NCBI GenBank assembly: GCA_002717515.1
Contig: PBEC01000018.1
Span: forward strand, 96,506-160,505
DNA length: 64,000 nt
From: Flavobacteriales bacterium
GTDB taxonomy: Bacteria > Bacteroidota > Bacteroidia > Flavobacteriales_C > GCA-002722245
Direction of reading: 5' to 3'
How positions within the stretch are numbered: position 1 is the first letter of the stretch; each line of letters opens with the position of its first letter. This document shows, piece by piece, positions 47,069-54,437 of the stretch. Made by a program: the position numbers and the translations under genes. The notes below the pieces were generated by a model that was not told the DNA's origin, ran no database searches, and saw only the letters and a list, made by a program, of their open reading frames with translations.

Positions 47069-47764
47069 ATGAAGAAAATAGTTGTTTTATCGGGTGCCGG
47101 AATGAGTGCTGAAAGTGGTATTTCAACCTTTAGAGATAGCAATGGTTTATGGGAGAATCATAAAATTGAAGATGTCGCAACTTCTCAGGCATGGGAGCGA
47201 AATAAAGAATTGGTTTTAAGATTTTATAACTTGAGAAGAAAACAACTTTTTGAGGTTGAACCAAATAATGGTCATAAGGCTTTGGTTAAACTGGAAGAAA
47301 AATATGACGTTCAAATTATTACTCAAAATGTCGACGATTTGCATGAGAGAGCCGGCTCATCAAATATTTTACACCTTCATGGCGAGCTCAAAAAGGTGCG
47401 TTCAACAGTAGATTCCAATTTGGTATACGATTGGGATCGGTGGGACCTTAAATTGGGAGATACTTGCGAGAAAGGAAGTCAGCTTCGTCCTCATATTGTG
47501 TGGTTTGGAGAGGATGTTCCGCAAATTTTAAATGCCTCTGGAATCGTTAAGCAGGCGGATTATTTAATTGTTGTTGGAACATCATTAAATGTTTATCCAG
47601 CAGCAGGATTATTATATGACGTCAGGCCAAATGTCCCAATTTATGTTGTGGATCCTGGAAATGTGGAAGTGGGATTCTTTAAAGGAGTAAAAGTCATAAA
47701 ATCCAATGCGGTAGAAGGGTTGACAAACTTGGTGAACAAGTTGTTACAAATAAACAAAAAATGA
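47069..47764 (+). CDS. cobB: Sirtuin, NAD-dependent protein deacylase lacking zinc cysteines
   Basis: This 231-residue SIR2 protein shows the NAD motif GAGMSAESGISTFR (9-22), TQNVDDLHERAG (85-96) and the catalytic His104 in LHLHGE. A Tyr53-x-x-Arg56 pair (FYNLRR) is the signature of SIRT5/CobB-type enzymes that prefer succinyl or malonyl lysine. The usual zinc tetra-cysteine is absent: only Cys133 is present between the His and the KGSQLRPHIVWFGE motif. I believe this is normal for the Bacteroidota branch but it is unusual for sirtuins as a whole. I use the internal ATG at 47069; an upstream ATG at 47009 adds 20 residues without support. The asparaginase gene follows 19 bases later. Confidence 0.9.
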   Translation: MKKIVVLSGAGMSAESGISTFRDSNGLWENHKIEDVATSQAWERNKELVLRFYNLRRKQLFEVEPNNGHKALVKLEEKYDVQIITQNVDDLHERAGSSNILHLHGELKKVRSTVDSNLVYDWDRWDLKLGDTCEKGSQLRPHIVWFGEDVPQILNASGIVKQADYLIVVGTSLNVYPAAGLLYDVRPNVPIYVVDPGNVEVGFFKGVKVIKSNAVEGLTNLVNKLLQINKK

Positions 47765-47783
47765 ATATTTGCGTAAAAAGTCC

Positions 47784-48782
47784 ATGGAATTAAAGCCGAA
47801 AATTTTAGTGCTATACACTGGGGGAACTATTGGCATGGTGAAATCAGAATCGGGAACGTATGTTCCGTTCTCATTGGAAGGTCTTTTAGGTTGCATCCCT
47901 GAAATTAATGCGCTAGGCGTTGATCTGCACTTAGAATCTTTTAAAATTCCTTTGGATTCAGCTTTAATAGGACCGGGAGAATGGCTTGAGATAGTCAATG
48001 TAATCAAGAATAATTATGATTTAGTGGATGGGTTTGTTGTTTTGCACGGAACCGATACAATGGCTTATACGTCTTCCGCTCTAAGTTTTATGTTGCGGGG
48101 GATTCATAAACCTGTAGTGCTTACAGGTGCACAAGTTCCCATTTATGAATCAGATTCAGACGGGATATCCAATTTTATAAATGCACTGAAAATTGCGCGT
48201 GATGGAGTCGTGAGAGAGGTTTCTTTATGGTTTCATGAAACCTTATTCAAGGGAGCATGTGTTACTAAATTCGATAGTAAGGACTTTAATGGATTTAGTT
48301 CTCCAAATCATTCTCATTTAGCAAAAAAAGGCAGTAAAATAATTTACAATAAGCATGCTTTTCTTAAGGGAAATATTGAGCGAAACTTTTTTAAGAAAAT
48401 CAATTCTAAGGTAAAGTTTTTAAATCTTTTACCTTCTGTAAACAAACAAATTGAAGCCAAAGTAATACAGGAAAATTCCATTCAAGGAATCGTTTTGAGC
48501 ATTTTTGGGTCAGGTACCGTTCCTTTGGTGCAAAACGATCCCGTTTTTTTAGCACTAAAAAATAAAAAGCTGCCAATTTTAGCAGTTACAGAATGCTATA
48601 AGGGTGGTTTGGAAATTGGAAAATATGAGGCAGGATCTGTTTTGAATGAATTGGGGGTTATTTCAGGGCAAAAAATGACAAAAGAGGCTGCCTTGACGAA
48701 GTTGATTGTGGCAACTTCTAATTTTGAAAGTACAGAAAAAATAAATTCTTATTTGTCTAAAAATCAAGTAGGAGAACTTTAA
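47784..48782 (+). CDS. ansA: L-Asparaginase, type I
   Basis: This 333-residue enzyme hydrolyses asparagine to aspartate and ammonia. It shows the first active-site Thr in LYTGGTIGM (11-19, with Thr12 as the likely nucleophile) and the second in VLHGTDTMAYTSSAL (about 83-97), the conserved Thr-Asp pair. The sequence lacks a signal peptide, fitting a cytoplasmic type I enzyme. An alternative TTG start five codons upstream is disfavoured. It is downstream of the sirtuin gene and directly abuts the end of the convergent regulator gene. Confidence 0.93.
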   Translation: MELKPKILVLYTGGTIGMVKSESGTYVPFSLEGLLGCIPEINALGVDLHLESFKIPLDSALIGPGEWLEIVNVIKNNYDLVDGFVVLHGTDTMAYTSSALSFMLRGIHKPVVLTGAQVPIYESDSDGISNFINALKIARDGVVREVSLWFHETLFKGACVTKFDSKDFNGFSSPNHSHLAKKGSKIIYNKHAFLKGNIERNFFKKINSKVKFLNLLPSVNKQIEAKVIQENSIQGIVLSIFGSGTVPLVQNDPVFLALKNKKLPILAVTECYKGGLEIGKYEAGSVLNELGVISGQKMTKEAALTKLIVATSNFESTEKINSYLSKNQVGEL

Positions 48783-49538
48783 TTAAATGCTTTCTAAAAG
48801 TTCAAAAAGAAGGCTTTTTTTTCGTTTTGATACGGGAACAGTTGTTCCATCAGTTAATTTAATATATCCACCATCATTTTTCTCGTACACATCAAAGAAT
48901 TCCAGGTTAATTAAATGAGATTGATGGGATCTGAAAAAATATCTTTCTTCCAGAATATCGCTATACTCTTTAAGTGACTTTGAAACCAAAAGTTTTTTAC
49001 CATCATTTAGATAAACACTTGTATAATTACTTTCGCTTTCCAAACGAATGATTGAAGATACATCAACCGCTTTTATTTGTTCTGAAGTTTTGAATAAAAT
49101 TTTTTTGGGTCTATCGCTTGGGTTCTTCATCATTTGAATTAGAGACTGAATTTCTTTTTGGGGCTCTTCAAATTCAATTTTTTTACAGGTGCGTTTTAAA
49201 GCTTCTTCCAATTCCTCAGGATCGACTGGTTTCAAAAGGTAGTCAATAGCGCTGTATTTGAAAGCTTTGATAGCATATTCATTAAATGCGGTTACAAAAA
49301 TAAGTTTGAATGACGCTTCAGGAAATTGTTCAATAAGATCAAACCCAGTTTCTGATTTTCCCAACTGAATGTCGCAAAAAACCAAATCAGGTTTTTTTTC
49401 TAGAATCATTTTTCTTGCATCGATAACATTATGCGCCATACCCAAAACGTTTACTTTATCGTTCTGGTCCAATAGTGTTTCTAGCGATTTTGCAACAGGA
49501 ATTTCATCTTCAACAATTACAGCAGATATTGTAAGCAT
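48783..49538 (-). CDS. LytTR-type response regulator
   Basis: This 251-residue protein has a receiver domain (about 1-125; phospho-acceptor Asp56 in VFCDIQLG, with the conserved Lys in YLLKPVDPEE) and a LytTR DNA-binding domain (about 145-250; RLESESNYTSVYLNDGKKLLVSKSL and FFRSHQSHLINL). It resembles the AgrA/LytR-type regulators common in Bacteroidota. No histidine kinase gene is adjacent, so it is an orphan in this window. TACATTTG at 49559-49566 is its predicted promoter box. Confidence 0.94.
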   Translation of the reverse strand: MLTISAVIVEDEIPVAKSLETLLDQNDKVNVLGMAHNVIDARKMILEKKPDLVFCDIQLGKSETGFDLIEQFPEASFKLIFVTAFNEYAIKAFKYSAIDYLLKPVDPEELEEALKRTCKKIEFEEPQKEIQSLIQMMKNPSDRPKKILFKTSEQIKAVDVSSIIRLESESNYTSVYLNDGKKLLVSKSLKEYSDILEERYFFRSHQSHLINLEFFDVYEKNDGGYIKLTDGTTVPVSKRKKSLLFELLESI

Positions 49539-49558
49539 TTCATGATTGTTTTAGGTTG

Positions 49559-49566
49559 CAAATGTA
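49559..49566 (-). promoter_or_regulatory. Predicted -7 box for the LytTR regulator
   Basis: The minus strand reads TACATTTG, a perfect TAnnTTTG match, 20 bases before the ATG. No -33 TTG is found. The surrounding gap (49539-49658) is A/T-rich and holds nothing else I recognise. Confidence 0.5.
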
Positions 49567-49658
49567 GTTTTTTAAAATTGATTTTCGATTACATCTCTTT
49601 TTTAAAAAATCACATTTGATTATTTTTTATTTCAACTGTTTGCAGCTGATTTTTTTGG

Positions 49659-50408
49659 TTAAAAATCAGTTTTGAATAAATTTCTTGCTCCGTTAATTCC
49701 GCATTTTTGATATTTGTTGTAAGCTTGAGCGGCAGCCTCACGGGCTTGATATCCAGTTTGATTATTCATCCAGCTTTTAATGATTGCATGTAGGGTGTAG
49801 GCCTCAGGAGCCATGTAATTTGTCGTCCAAACATAGGGTTTTGACTTCGAAATTTTAACCCCTACATTGTAATATTGGCTAGACATACAAGCTAAAATGG
49901 ATGTTTTCCTTTTAAGACTATCGGTTCTAATGGGATAAAAGTCCATTTTAAAATCCATTAGCCCATTATGTCCAATATAATTGATAAGAGTGGCTTGATT
50001 GGTATTAATGTACAAAGAGTCATTTATTTTTACTTGATTGTTTATTTTCCCTGCAACGGCTTTAAAAAAATCTACATTACATTTTTTTATTTCTCTTCCA
50101 CGGTAAGCATCAGCAATATGGTAAACGTCATGTTTTTGATTATAAAAAATGAGTCTTTCGAGTATTATTGTATCAATTTTTTGAGATTTAATTAATTTCC
50201 ATTCAGAGCTTTTTTTAAAAAAGGTTTTTAAACCGTATCCACATCCCCAGTACAAATTTGTATTTGGATTATCCCCATTTCCAATTGACTTTGGGACAGG
50301 AACAATCCCCTGGAATTCATTGTCGCATAGGGCGACCAAAGTATATGTTATTTTTTGTCCTTCAGATTTAAAGGCAATTAAGAACAGAAGCAAAAAAATG
50401 AATCTCAT
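49659..50408 (-). CDS. Exported caspase-like (clan CD) protein of unknown role
   Basis: This 249-residue protein starts with a signal peptide (residues 1-17, MRFIFLLLFLIAFKSEG). It has the two hallmarks of caspase-fold proteases: a His after a hydrophobic strand (NYIGHNG, His147) and a Cys after a second strand (SILACMSS, Cys174), with spacing typical of clan CD. The N-terminal half opens with an ALCDNEFQGIVPVPKSIGNG segment and a cysteine-bearing LYWGCGYG. I recall similar hypothetical proteins in Bacteroidota but no experimental function. It could be an active protease, a lipoprotein-like sensor or a degenerate relative. No neighbour suggests a partner. The 3' end lies in a short inverted repeat without a T-run. 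Confidence 0.62.
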   Translation of the reverse strand: MRFIFLLLFLIAFKSEGQKITYTLVALCDNEFQGIVPVPKSIGNGDNPNTNLYWGCGYGLKTFFKKSSEWKLIKSQKIDTIILERLIFYNQKHDVYHIADAYRGREIKKCNVDFFKAVAGKINNQVKINDSLYINTNQATLINYIGHNGLMDFKMDFYPIRTDSLKRKTSILACMSSQYYNVGVKISKSKPYVWTTNYMAPEAYTLHAIIKSWMNNQTGYQAREAAAQAYNKYQKCGINGARNLFKTDF

Positions 50409-50537
50409 AATGTTTGTGTTTTATTCAATTTTTATCAAAAATGAATAATTAATCAAACTTATTAAATGAGCATTTATTGTAGATTGGGATTCATTTCGTG
50501 AAACATAATTTTCACTTAGTATATTTGATGTATTACC

Positions 50538-51260
50538 TCAAAACAATTTTTCATTTTTTTCAATTTTTAAGTTGGCGAGTTTGTATTCTATATATTTAAT
50601 TGTTTTTCCTTTTTCTAACCACATGTTCTCGTAGAATGTTTTAAGCGATAATTCTTTTGCCAGTTGAGAATTTGGATTTTGAGGTATATATTTTTTATAA
50701 ATATCATCGCAATCAAATAGAATTTCAAGATTTTTTTCAATGATGATTTCTTTCGTGAATTCATAAAAGAAATCACTGTCGGATTTGAGTCTCATCTTTC
50801 CATCCGGTTTTAAAAATTCTTGGTATCGGGATAAAAACAACTTGTTTGTTAAACGTTTTCTGCGTCTGTTTTTATTGATTTGAGGATCAGGAAAAGTAAT
50901 CCATATTTCATCTACTTCGTCTTTAGCAAAACAATTGGCGATGAAGTCAATTCTGGTTCTCAAGAAACCAACATTATTTAATTTTTTTTTAATCGCTTTT
51001 GTAGCGCCTTTCCATATTCGGTTCCCCTTGATGTCAACTCCAATAAAATTTCTGTTGGGATACATTTCTGCCATTCCAACTGTGTATTCTCCACCACCAC
51101 AGGCTAACTCTACAGTAATTGGATTGTTATTTTTAAAAAAAGTTTTGTTCCATTGTCCTTTTAGGTCAATACCTGTTTTCATTACCTCCTCCATGGTGGG
51201 CTCTACGCAATTTTCATACTCTTTAATCATTGCGAATTTTTCGAGTTTTCCTTTGCTCAT
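50538..51260 (-). CDS. trmB: tRNA (guanine-N7)-methyltransferase
   Basis: This 240-residue methyltransferase makes m7G46 in tRNA. It shows VELACGGGEYTVGMAE (SAM motif I, about 49-64), NFIGVDIKGNR (motif II), the Asp-rich WITFPDPQINKNRRRKRL (about 132-149), which is the TrmB signature, and a C-terminal basic end. The longer frame begins at a TTG that overlaps the SDR gene; I use the ATG whose complement ends at 51260, two bases downstream of the SDR stop. It is likely co-transcribed with the SDR gene. Confidence 0.93.
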   Translation of the reverse strand: MSKGKLEKFAMIKEYENCVEPTMEEVMKTGIDLKGQWNKTFFKNNNPITVELACGGGEYTVGMAEMYPNRNFIGVDIKGNRIWKGATKAIKKKLNNVGFLRTRIDFIANCFAKDEVDEIWITFPDPQINKNRRRKRLTNKLFLSRYQEFLKPDGKMRLKSDSDFFYEFTKEIIIEKNLEILFDCDDIYKKYIPQNPNSQLAKELSLKTFYENMWLEKGKTIKYIEYKLANLKIEKNEKLF

Positions 51261-51261
51261 T

Positions 51262-51951
51262 TTAATAATTTCTGTTTGTTGGTCGAACAATAATTTGTTC
51301 AAAGTTAGCTCCTAAGGAGGATTTAATTATCATTTCAGTAGCATCTACTATATCTTTAGTTTGAACAAAGTCGTTTTTTGGAGCTTCAATTCCATCCCAT
51401 GAAGATGTGTTAATCGATCCGGGAATTATTTCAGTTACTTTAACTCCGAAATCTTTAAGATCATCGGTAAGGACTTTGGTGTAACCTTGTAGAGCAAATT
51501 TTGAAATTGTATATGCAGAGACGTCTTTTCTGGGTTCTTCAGTTACAATTGAACCGACGTTAATTATTGTTCCATATTTTTGAGATTTAAATACGTTTAG
51601 AAGGGATTGAGTAATTGAAAAAGCTGCTTTAAAATTAATCGACAACATTTTATTTACTTGTTCAAGATTGGTTTCTTCAAGGCTTCCCATTTCAAAAGCT
51701 CCAACATTATTAATGAGCACATCTACTTGATTAAAATCAGCTTGTAATTCGCGAATAAGTGCCTGGACTGCTTCTGAATTAGTAAAATCACAAGTATAGG
51801 TTATTACACTACAGTGTTTTAAATCCTCTGCGATATTTTTTAACCGATCTTGATTTGAAGCGATAATACCAATAGTACCGCCATATTTACTTGCAAATTT
51901 TGCAAATTCTTTACCTAAGCCTTTACTAGCGCCTGTTATTATAAAATTCAT
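51262..51951 (-). CDS. Short-chain dehydrogenase/reductase
   Basis: This 229-residue protein is a classical SDR. The nucleotide loop is TGASKGLGKEF (7-17), the NNVGA variant of the NNAG motif lies near residue 80, and the catalytic Ser, Tyr and Lys lie in NVGSIV and YTISKFALQGYT (about 147-158). The substrate is unknown. A near -7 box (TCTATTTG on the minus strand) lies about 20 bases upstream. It leads a two-gene unit with trmB. It is divergent from the glycosyltransferase gene. Confidence 0.9.
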   Translation of the reverse strand: MNFIITGASKGLGKEFAKFASKYGGTIGIIASNQDRLKNIAEDLKHCSVITYTCDFTNSEAVQALIRELQADFNQVDVLINNVGAFEMGSLEETNLEQVNKMLSINFKAAFSITQSLLNVFKSQKYGTIINVGSIVTEEPRKDVSAYTISKFALQGYTKVLTDDLKDFGVKVTEIIPGSINTSSWDGIEAPKNDFVQTKDIVDATEMIIKSSLGANFEQIIVRPTNRNY

Positions 51952-52014
51952 TGGATTATTTTTACTTAAAACAAATAGATTATTGGAATACTGTCTGATG
52001 TAAAATTATACTTA

Positions 52015-52022
52015 TAAATTTG
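52015..52022 (+). promoter_or_regulatory. Predicted -7 box for the glycosyltransferase gene
   Basis: TAAATTTG matches TAnnTTTG and ends 5 bases before the TTG start codon at 52028. No -33 TTG is seen at the usual spacing. Confidence 0.5.
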
Positions 52023-52027
52023 AACTA

Positions 52028-53023
52028 TTGTTAAAGAAAAAGAAAATATTGTTTGCTGTTCTCAATTGGGGTTTGGGTCACGCAACTAGAAGCTGGGAGC
52101 TTATTCATAAATTGACGGAAGAAGGGAATGAGGTTGTTTTGGCAAGTGATGGGGTCGCTAAAAACTTTTTAGAAAAGGAATTTCCAAACTTAAAAGTCCA
52201 TAATATCCCTTCCTACAATATTCGATACGGTATAAGAAATACGGTGTTTACCATGCTTAAAAATGGGGTTAAAACTCAAATCGCTGTAAAAAAAGAAAAA
52301 AAATGGTTAAAAGAGTTTCTTAAACAAAATAAGGTCGATCAAATTATAAGTGATAATCGATATGGATTTTATAATTCATCAATTAATTCAGTTATCATTA
52401 CACATCAACTAAATATTAAAGCGCCTTTTGGATCAAGGTTGATTAATGCTCAAAATCATAAATGGTTAAATAGATTTCATGAAATATGGGTGCCAGATAT
52501 GAATGGAGAATTATCAGGAGATCTTTCCAATCCCATACCTGAAAAATTATTATCAAAAGTTAAACAAATTGGGTTGCTTTCAAGATTTAAGAAAAATAAA
52601 AGCACAATCTGTCATGATTTTTTATTGGCAGTTGTATCTGGACCAGAGCCTCAAAAATCAATTTTAGCAGAAAAACTAATAAAAATACTTTCTAAAACTA
52701 AGAGTGTCTCTATTTTATATTTAGGTTCTCCAGAAATTAATAAACAAGAAAAAATAGGAAATCTTATTATAAAGTCTCACGCATCAACAGTTGAATTTGG
52801 AAAGGACTTAGCACGTGCAAAAGTAGTCATTGGCAGATCTGGATATTCTTCAATCATGGATTATAAAACTTTAGATAAAAAAATGATTTTGATTCCGACA
52901 CCAGGGCAAAGTGAACAAGAGTATTTAGGAAAATACCTTGAGTCTCATTCAGAGGTGAAATTAATTACACAAAAGGAGTTGAGCATTACTTCATTAAAAT
53001 CAGCACTTTGTGATAAAATCTAG
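52028..53023 (+). CDS. MurG-like glycosyltransferase of unknown acceptor
   Basis: This 331-residue protein has the two-domain GT-B plan of MurG/UGT-type enzymes. The N-terminal loop is ILFAVLNWGLGHATRSWELI (about 6-25). The C-terminal block is VVIGRSGYSSIMDYKTLDKKMILIPTPGQSEQEYLGKYLE (about 264-304), the nucleotide-sugar pocket with the conserved Gly-Ser and Gln residues. It has no membrane helix. The start is TTG at 52028; there is no in-frame ATG before the Gly-rich loop, and only a further TTG at 52049. It overlaps the aquaglyceroporin gene by 14 bases. The sugar and acceptor are unknown. Confidence 0.82.
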   Translation: MLKKKKILFAVLNWGLGHATRSWELIHKLTEEGNEVVLASDGVAKNFLEKEFPNLKVHNIPSYNIRYGIRNTVFTMLKNGVKTQIAVKKEKKWLKEFLKQNKVDQIISDNRYGFYNSSINSVIITHQLNIKAPFGSRLINAQNHKWLNRFHEIWVPDMNGELSGDLSNPIPEKLLSKVKQIGLLSRFKKNKSTICHDFLLAVVSGPEPQKSILAEKLIKILSKTKSVSILYLGSPEINKQEKIGNLIIKSHASTVEFGKDLARAKVVIGRSGYSSIMDYKTLDKKMILIPTPGQSEQEYLGKYLESHSEVKLITQKELSITSLKSALCDKI

Positions 53024-53792
53024 GGCTCTGTTTGGAGAATTTTTAGGGACACTTATCTTAAGTGTAATTGGTTGTAGTTCTGTGGCTTTTTCGGTTCTTT
53101 TTAATGTCTTTGATTCAATCGTTCCAGTTGCATTAATTTGGGGAATCGGAGTTGCATTGGCAATTTATGCAACAAAAAGTTATTCTAAAGCGCATTTAAA
53201 TCCAGCTGTTTCTTTAGGCTTTTTTATCCAGAAGCAAATTAATTACAAGGAGTTATTTAGCTATTGGCTTTTTCAGTTGTTAGGCGGCTTTGTTGCGGGT
53301 CTCGTAGTATACCTTTGTTTCATATCCAAAATAAAAAGTTTTGAAGATCTGAACAATATCATTCCACACACTGATTCTGGCAGTTATACTGCTGCAATAT
53401 TTGGAGAGTTTTTCCCAAATCCTGGTTACAAATTAAAATTATCTTATGTTTCTCAGGTTTCGGCTTGTGCATATGAATGTATAGGTACGTTTTTTTTAAT
53501 GTGGAGTATCCTGTGTAGTACAAGAAGTGAAAAAATTTCGAGATATTCTCCGTTAATTATCGGTTTAACAGTTTCAGTATTGATAGTTTGGATTGCTCCT
53601 TATACACAATGCGGAATTAATCCTGCTCGTGATTTTGGACCCAGATTAGTAGCGTGTTTTTTTCATTGGGGTTCAGGAGCATTTCCCGATGGAGATTTTA
53701 GTTTTTTTAACGTTTATATTATTTCTCCAATGATGGGGGCGTTTTTGTCTTCATTTCTATATGAAAAAATGTACAAAATAGTAAAGGGCTAA
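53010..53792 (+). CDS. MIP family channel, glycerol facilitator type
   Basis: This 260-residue protein has six helices with the two half-helix NPA motifs LNPAVSLG (about 62-69) and INPARDFGPR (about 204-213). The Asp after the second NPAR is typical of glycerol facilitators (aquaglyceroporins) rather than strict water channels. The start is GTG and sits 14 bases inside the preceding gene's end. There is no glycerol kinase gene in the window. It might conduct glycerol or water. Confidence 0.9.
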   Translation: MIKSRALFGEFLGTLILSVIGCSSVAFSVLFNVFDSIVPVALIWGIGVALAIYATKSYSKAHLNPAVSLGFFIQKQINYKELFSYWLFQLLGGFVAGLVVYLCFISKIKSFEDLNNIIPHTDSGSYTAAIFGEFFPNPGYKLKLSYVSQVSACAYECIGTFFLMWSILCSTRSEKISRYSPLIIGLTVSVLIVWIAPYTQCGINPARDFGPRLVACFFHWGSGAFPDGDFSFFNVYIISPMMGAFLSSFLYEKMYKIVKG

Positions 53793-53836
53793 ATCATTAG
53801 TAACTCTTCAATCTCAACTCCGTAACAAGGATAATT

Positions 53837-54331
53837 TTGAGATTTTTACAAAACATAAGGAATTCCATTTTATTCATTTTAATCCTTGGCCTCTCAGTTG
53901 GATTAGTTGGTTTGATTGGTTGGTCGGATATTGCTCATCATATCGAGCTTATTACATTTACACCTTTTGCAAGTAAGAAAATCTTATTTGTGCTTTTCAT
54001 AACAGGTTTAGTTGGGAATTATGTTTCTATTTATAAAATTTGGAAGACACCCGAATCAAAGTCCAACGGAGTTTTCGCAATAGGATATAGTTTTTTATTA
54101 ATAACAACATCTGTATTACTTGTTTTGTGGTTGTTGGACATGAGAGAATTATTGGACAACAGTTTCAATAAAAAGAAATTTCCTAGTGATGTTGATCAAG
54201 TTATTTATAATGTCAGATTGTCTTTTTTGAACACTCTTTTTTGGTTTTTTTTACTACTTGGTTCAATAGGCTTGGTCTCTTTTTCAGGAGTTTTGACTAT
54301 TCAAAAACACTTACTGAATCGTTTTTTCTAA
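53837..54331 (+). CDS. Small four-helix membrane protein of unknown function
   Basis: I do not recognise this 164-residue protein. It has about four predicted helices (approx. 10-28, 45-62, 80-98 and 130-152) with short loops and a basic segment between the third and fourth helices. The start is TTG (MRFLQNIR), and no ATG lies near. A TAATTTTG sequence that looks like a -7 box overlaps that start codon, so translation may begin further down or the box is fortuitous. The base composition is like the neighbours. It is followed by the palindrome at 54342 and the sucA promoter. Confidence 0.6.
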   Translation: MRFLQNIRNSILFILILGLSVGLVGLIGWSDIAHHIELITFTPFASKKILFVLFITGLVGNYVSIYKIWKTPESKSNGVFAIGYSFLLITTSVLLVLWLLDMRELLDNSFNKKKFPSDVDQVIYNVRLSFLNTLFWFFLLLGSIGLVSFSGVLTIQKHLLNRFF

Positions 54332-54341
54332 TTTAACTTCT

Positions 54342-54380
54342 TGTTTTAAACCGAAAAATCATGATTTCTTCTTTAAAACA
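54342..54380. repeat. Nested palindrome upstream of the sucA promoter
   Basis: TGTTTTAAA (54342-54350) pairs with TTTAAAACA (54372-54380). Inside lies the perfect 12-base palindrome AAATCATGATTT (54356-54367). It ends two bases before the sucA -33 box. It could be an operator for a dimeric regulator, or a terminator or mRNA-end structure for the upstream gene; it has no long T-run. Confidence 0.5.
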
Positions 54381-54381
54381 G

Positions 54382-54413
54382 TTGATATGAGTGAAGGAAA
54401 AACCTTAGATTTG
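54382..54413 (+). promoter_or_regulatory. Predicted sucA promoter (TTG-N21-TAGATTTG)
   Basis: TTG at 54382-54384 and TAGATTTG at 54406-54413 are 21 bases apart, a perfect match to the consensus. The sucA ATG is 24 bases further on, giving a leader of about 18-20 bases. Confidence 0.7.
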
Positions 54414-54437
54414 CGAATTGAACTGAAATAATCCAAG

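Noticed and set aside
49644..49669. Terminator at the end of the caspase-like gene
   Set aside because: The inverted repeat spans the stop codon and is not followed by a U-run on the minus strand.
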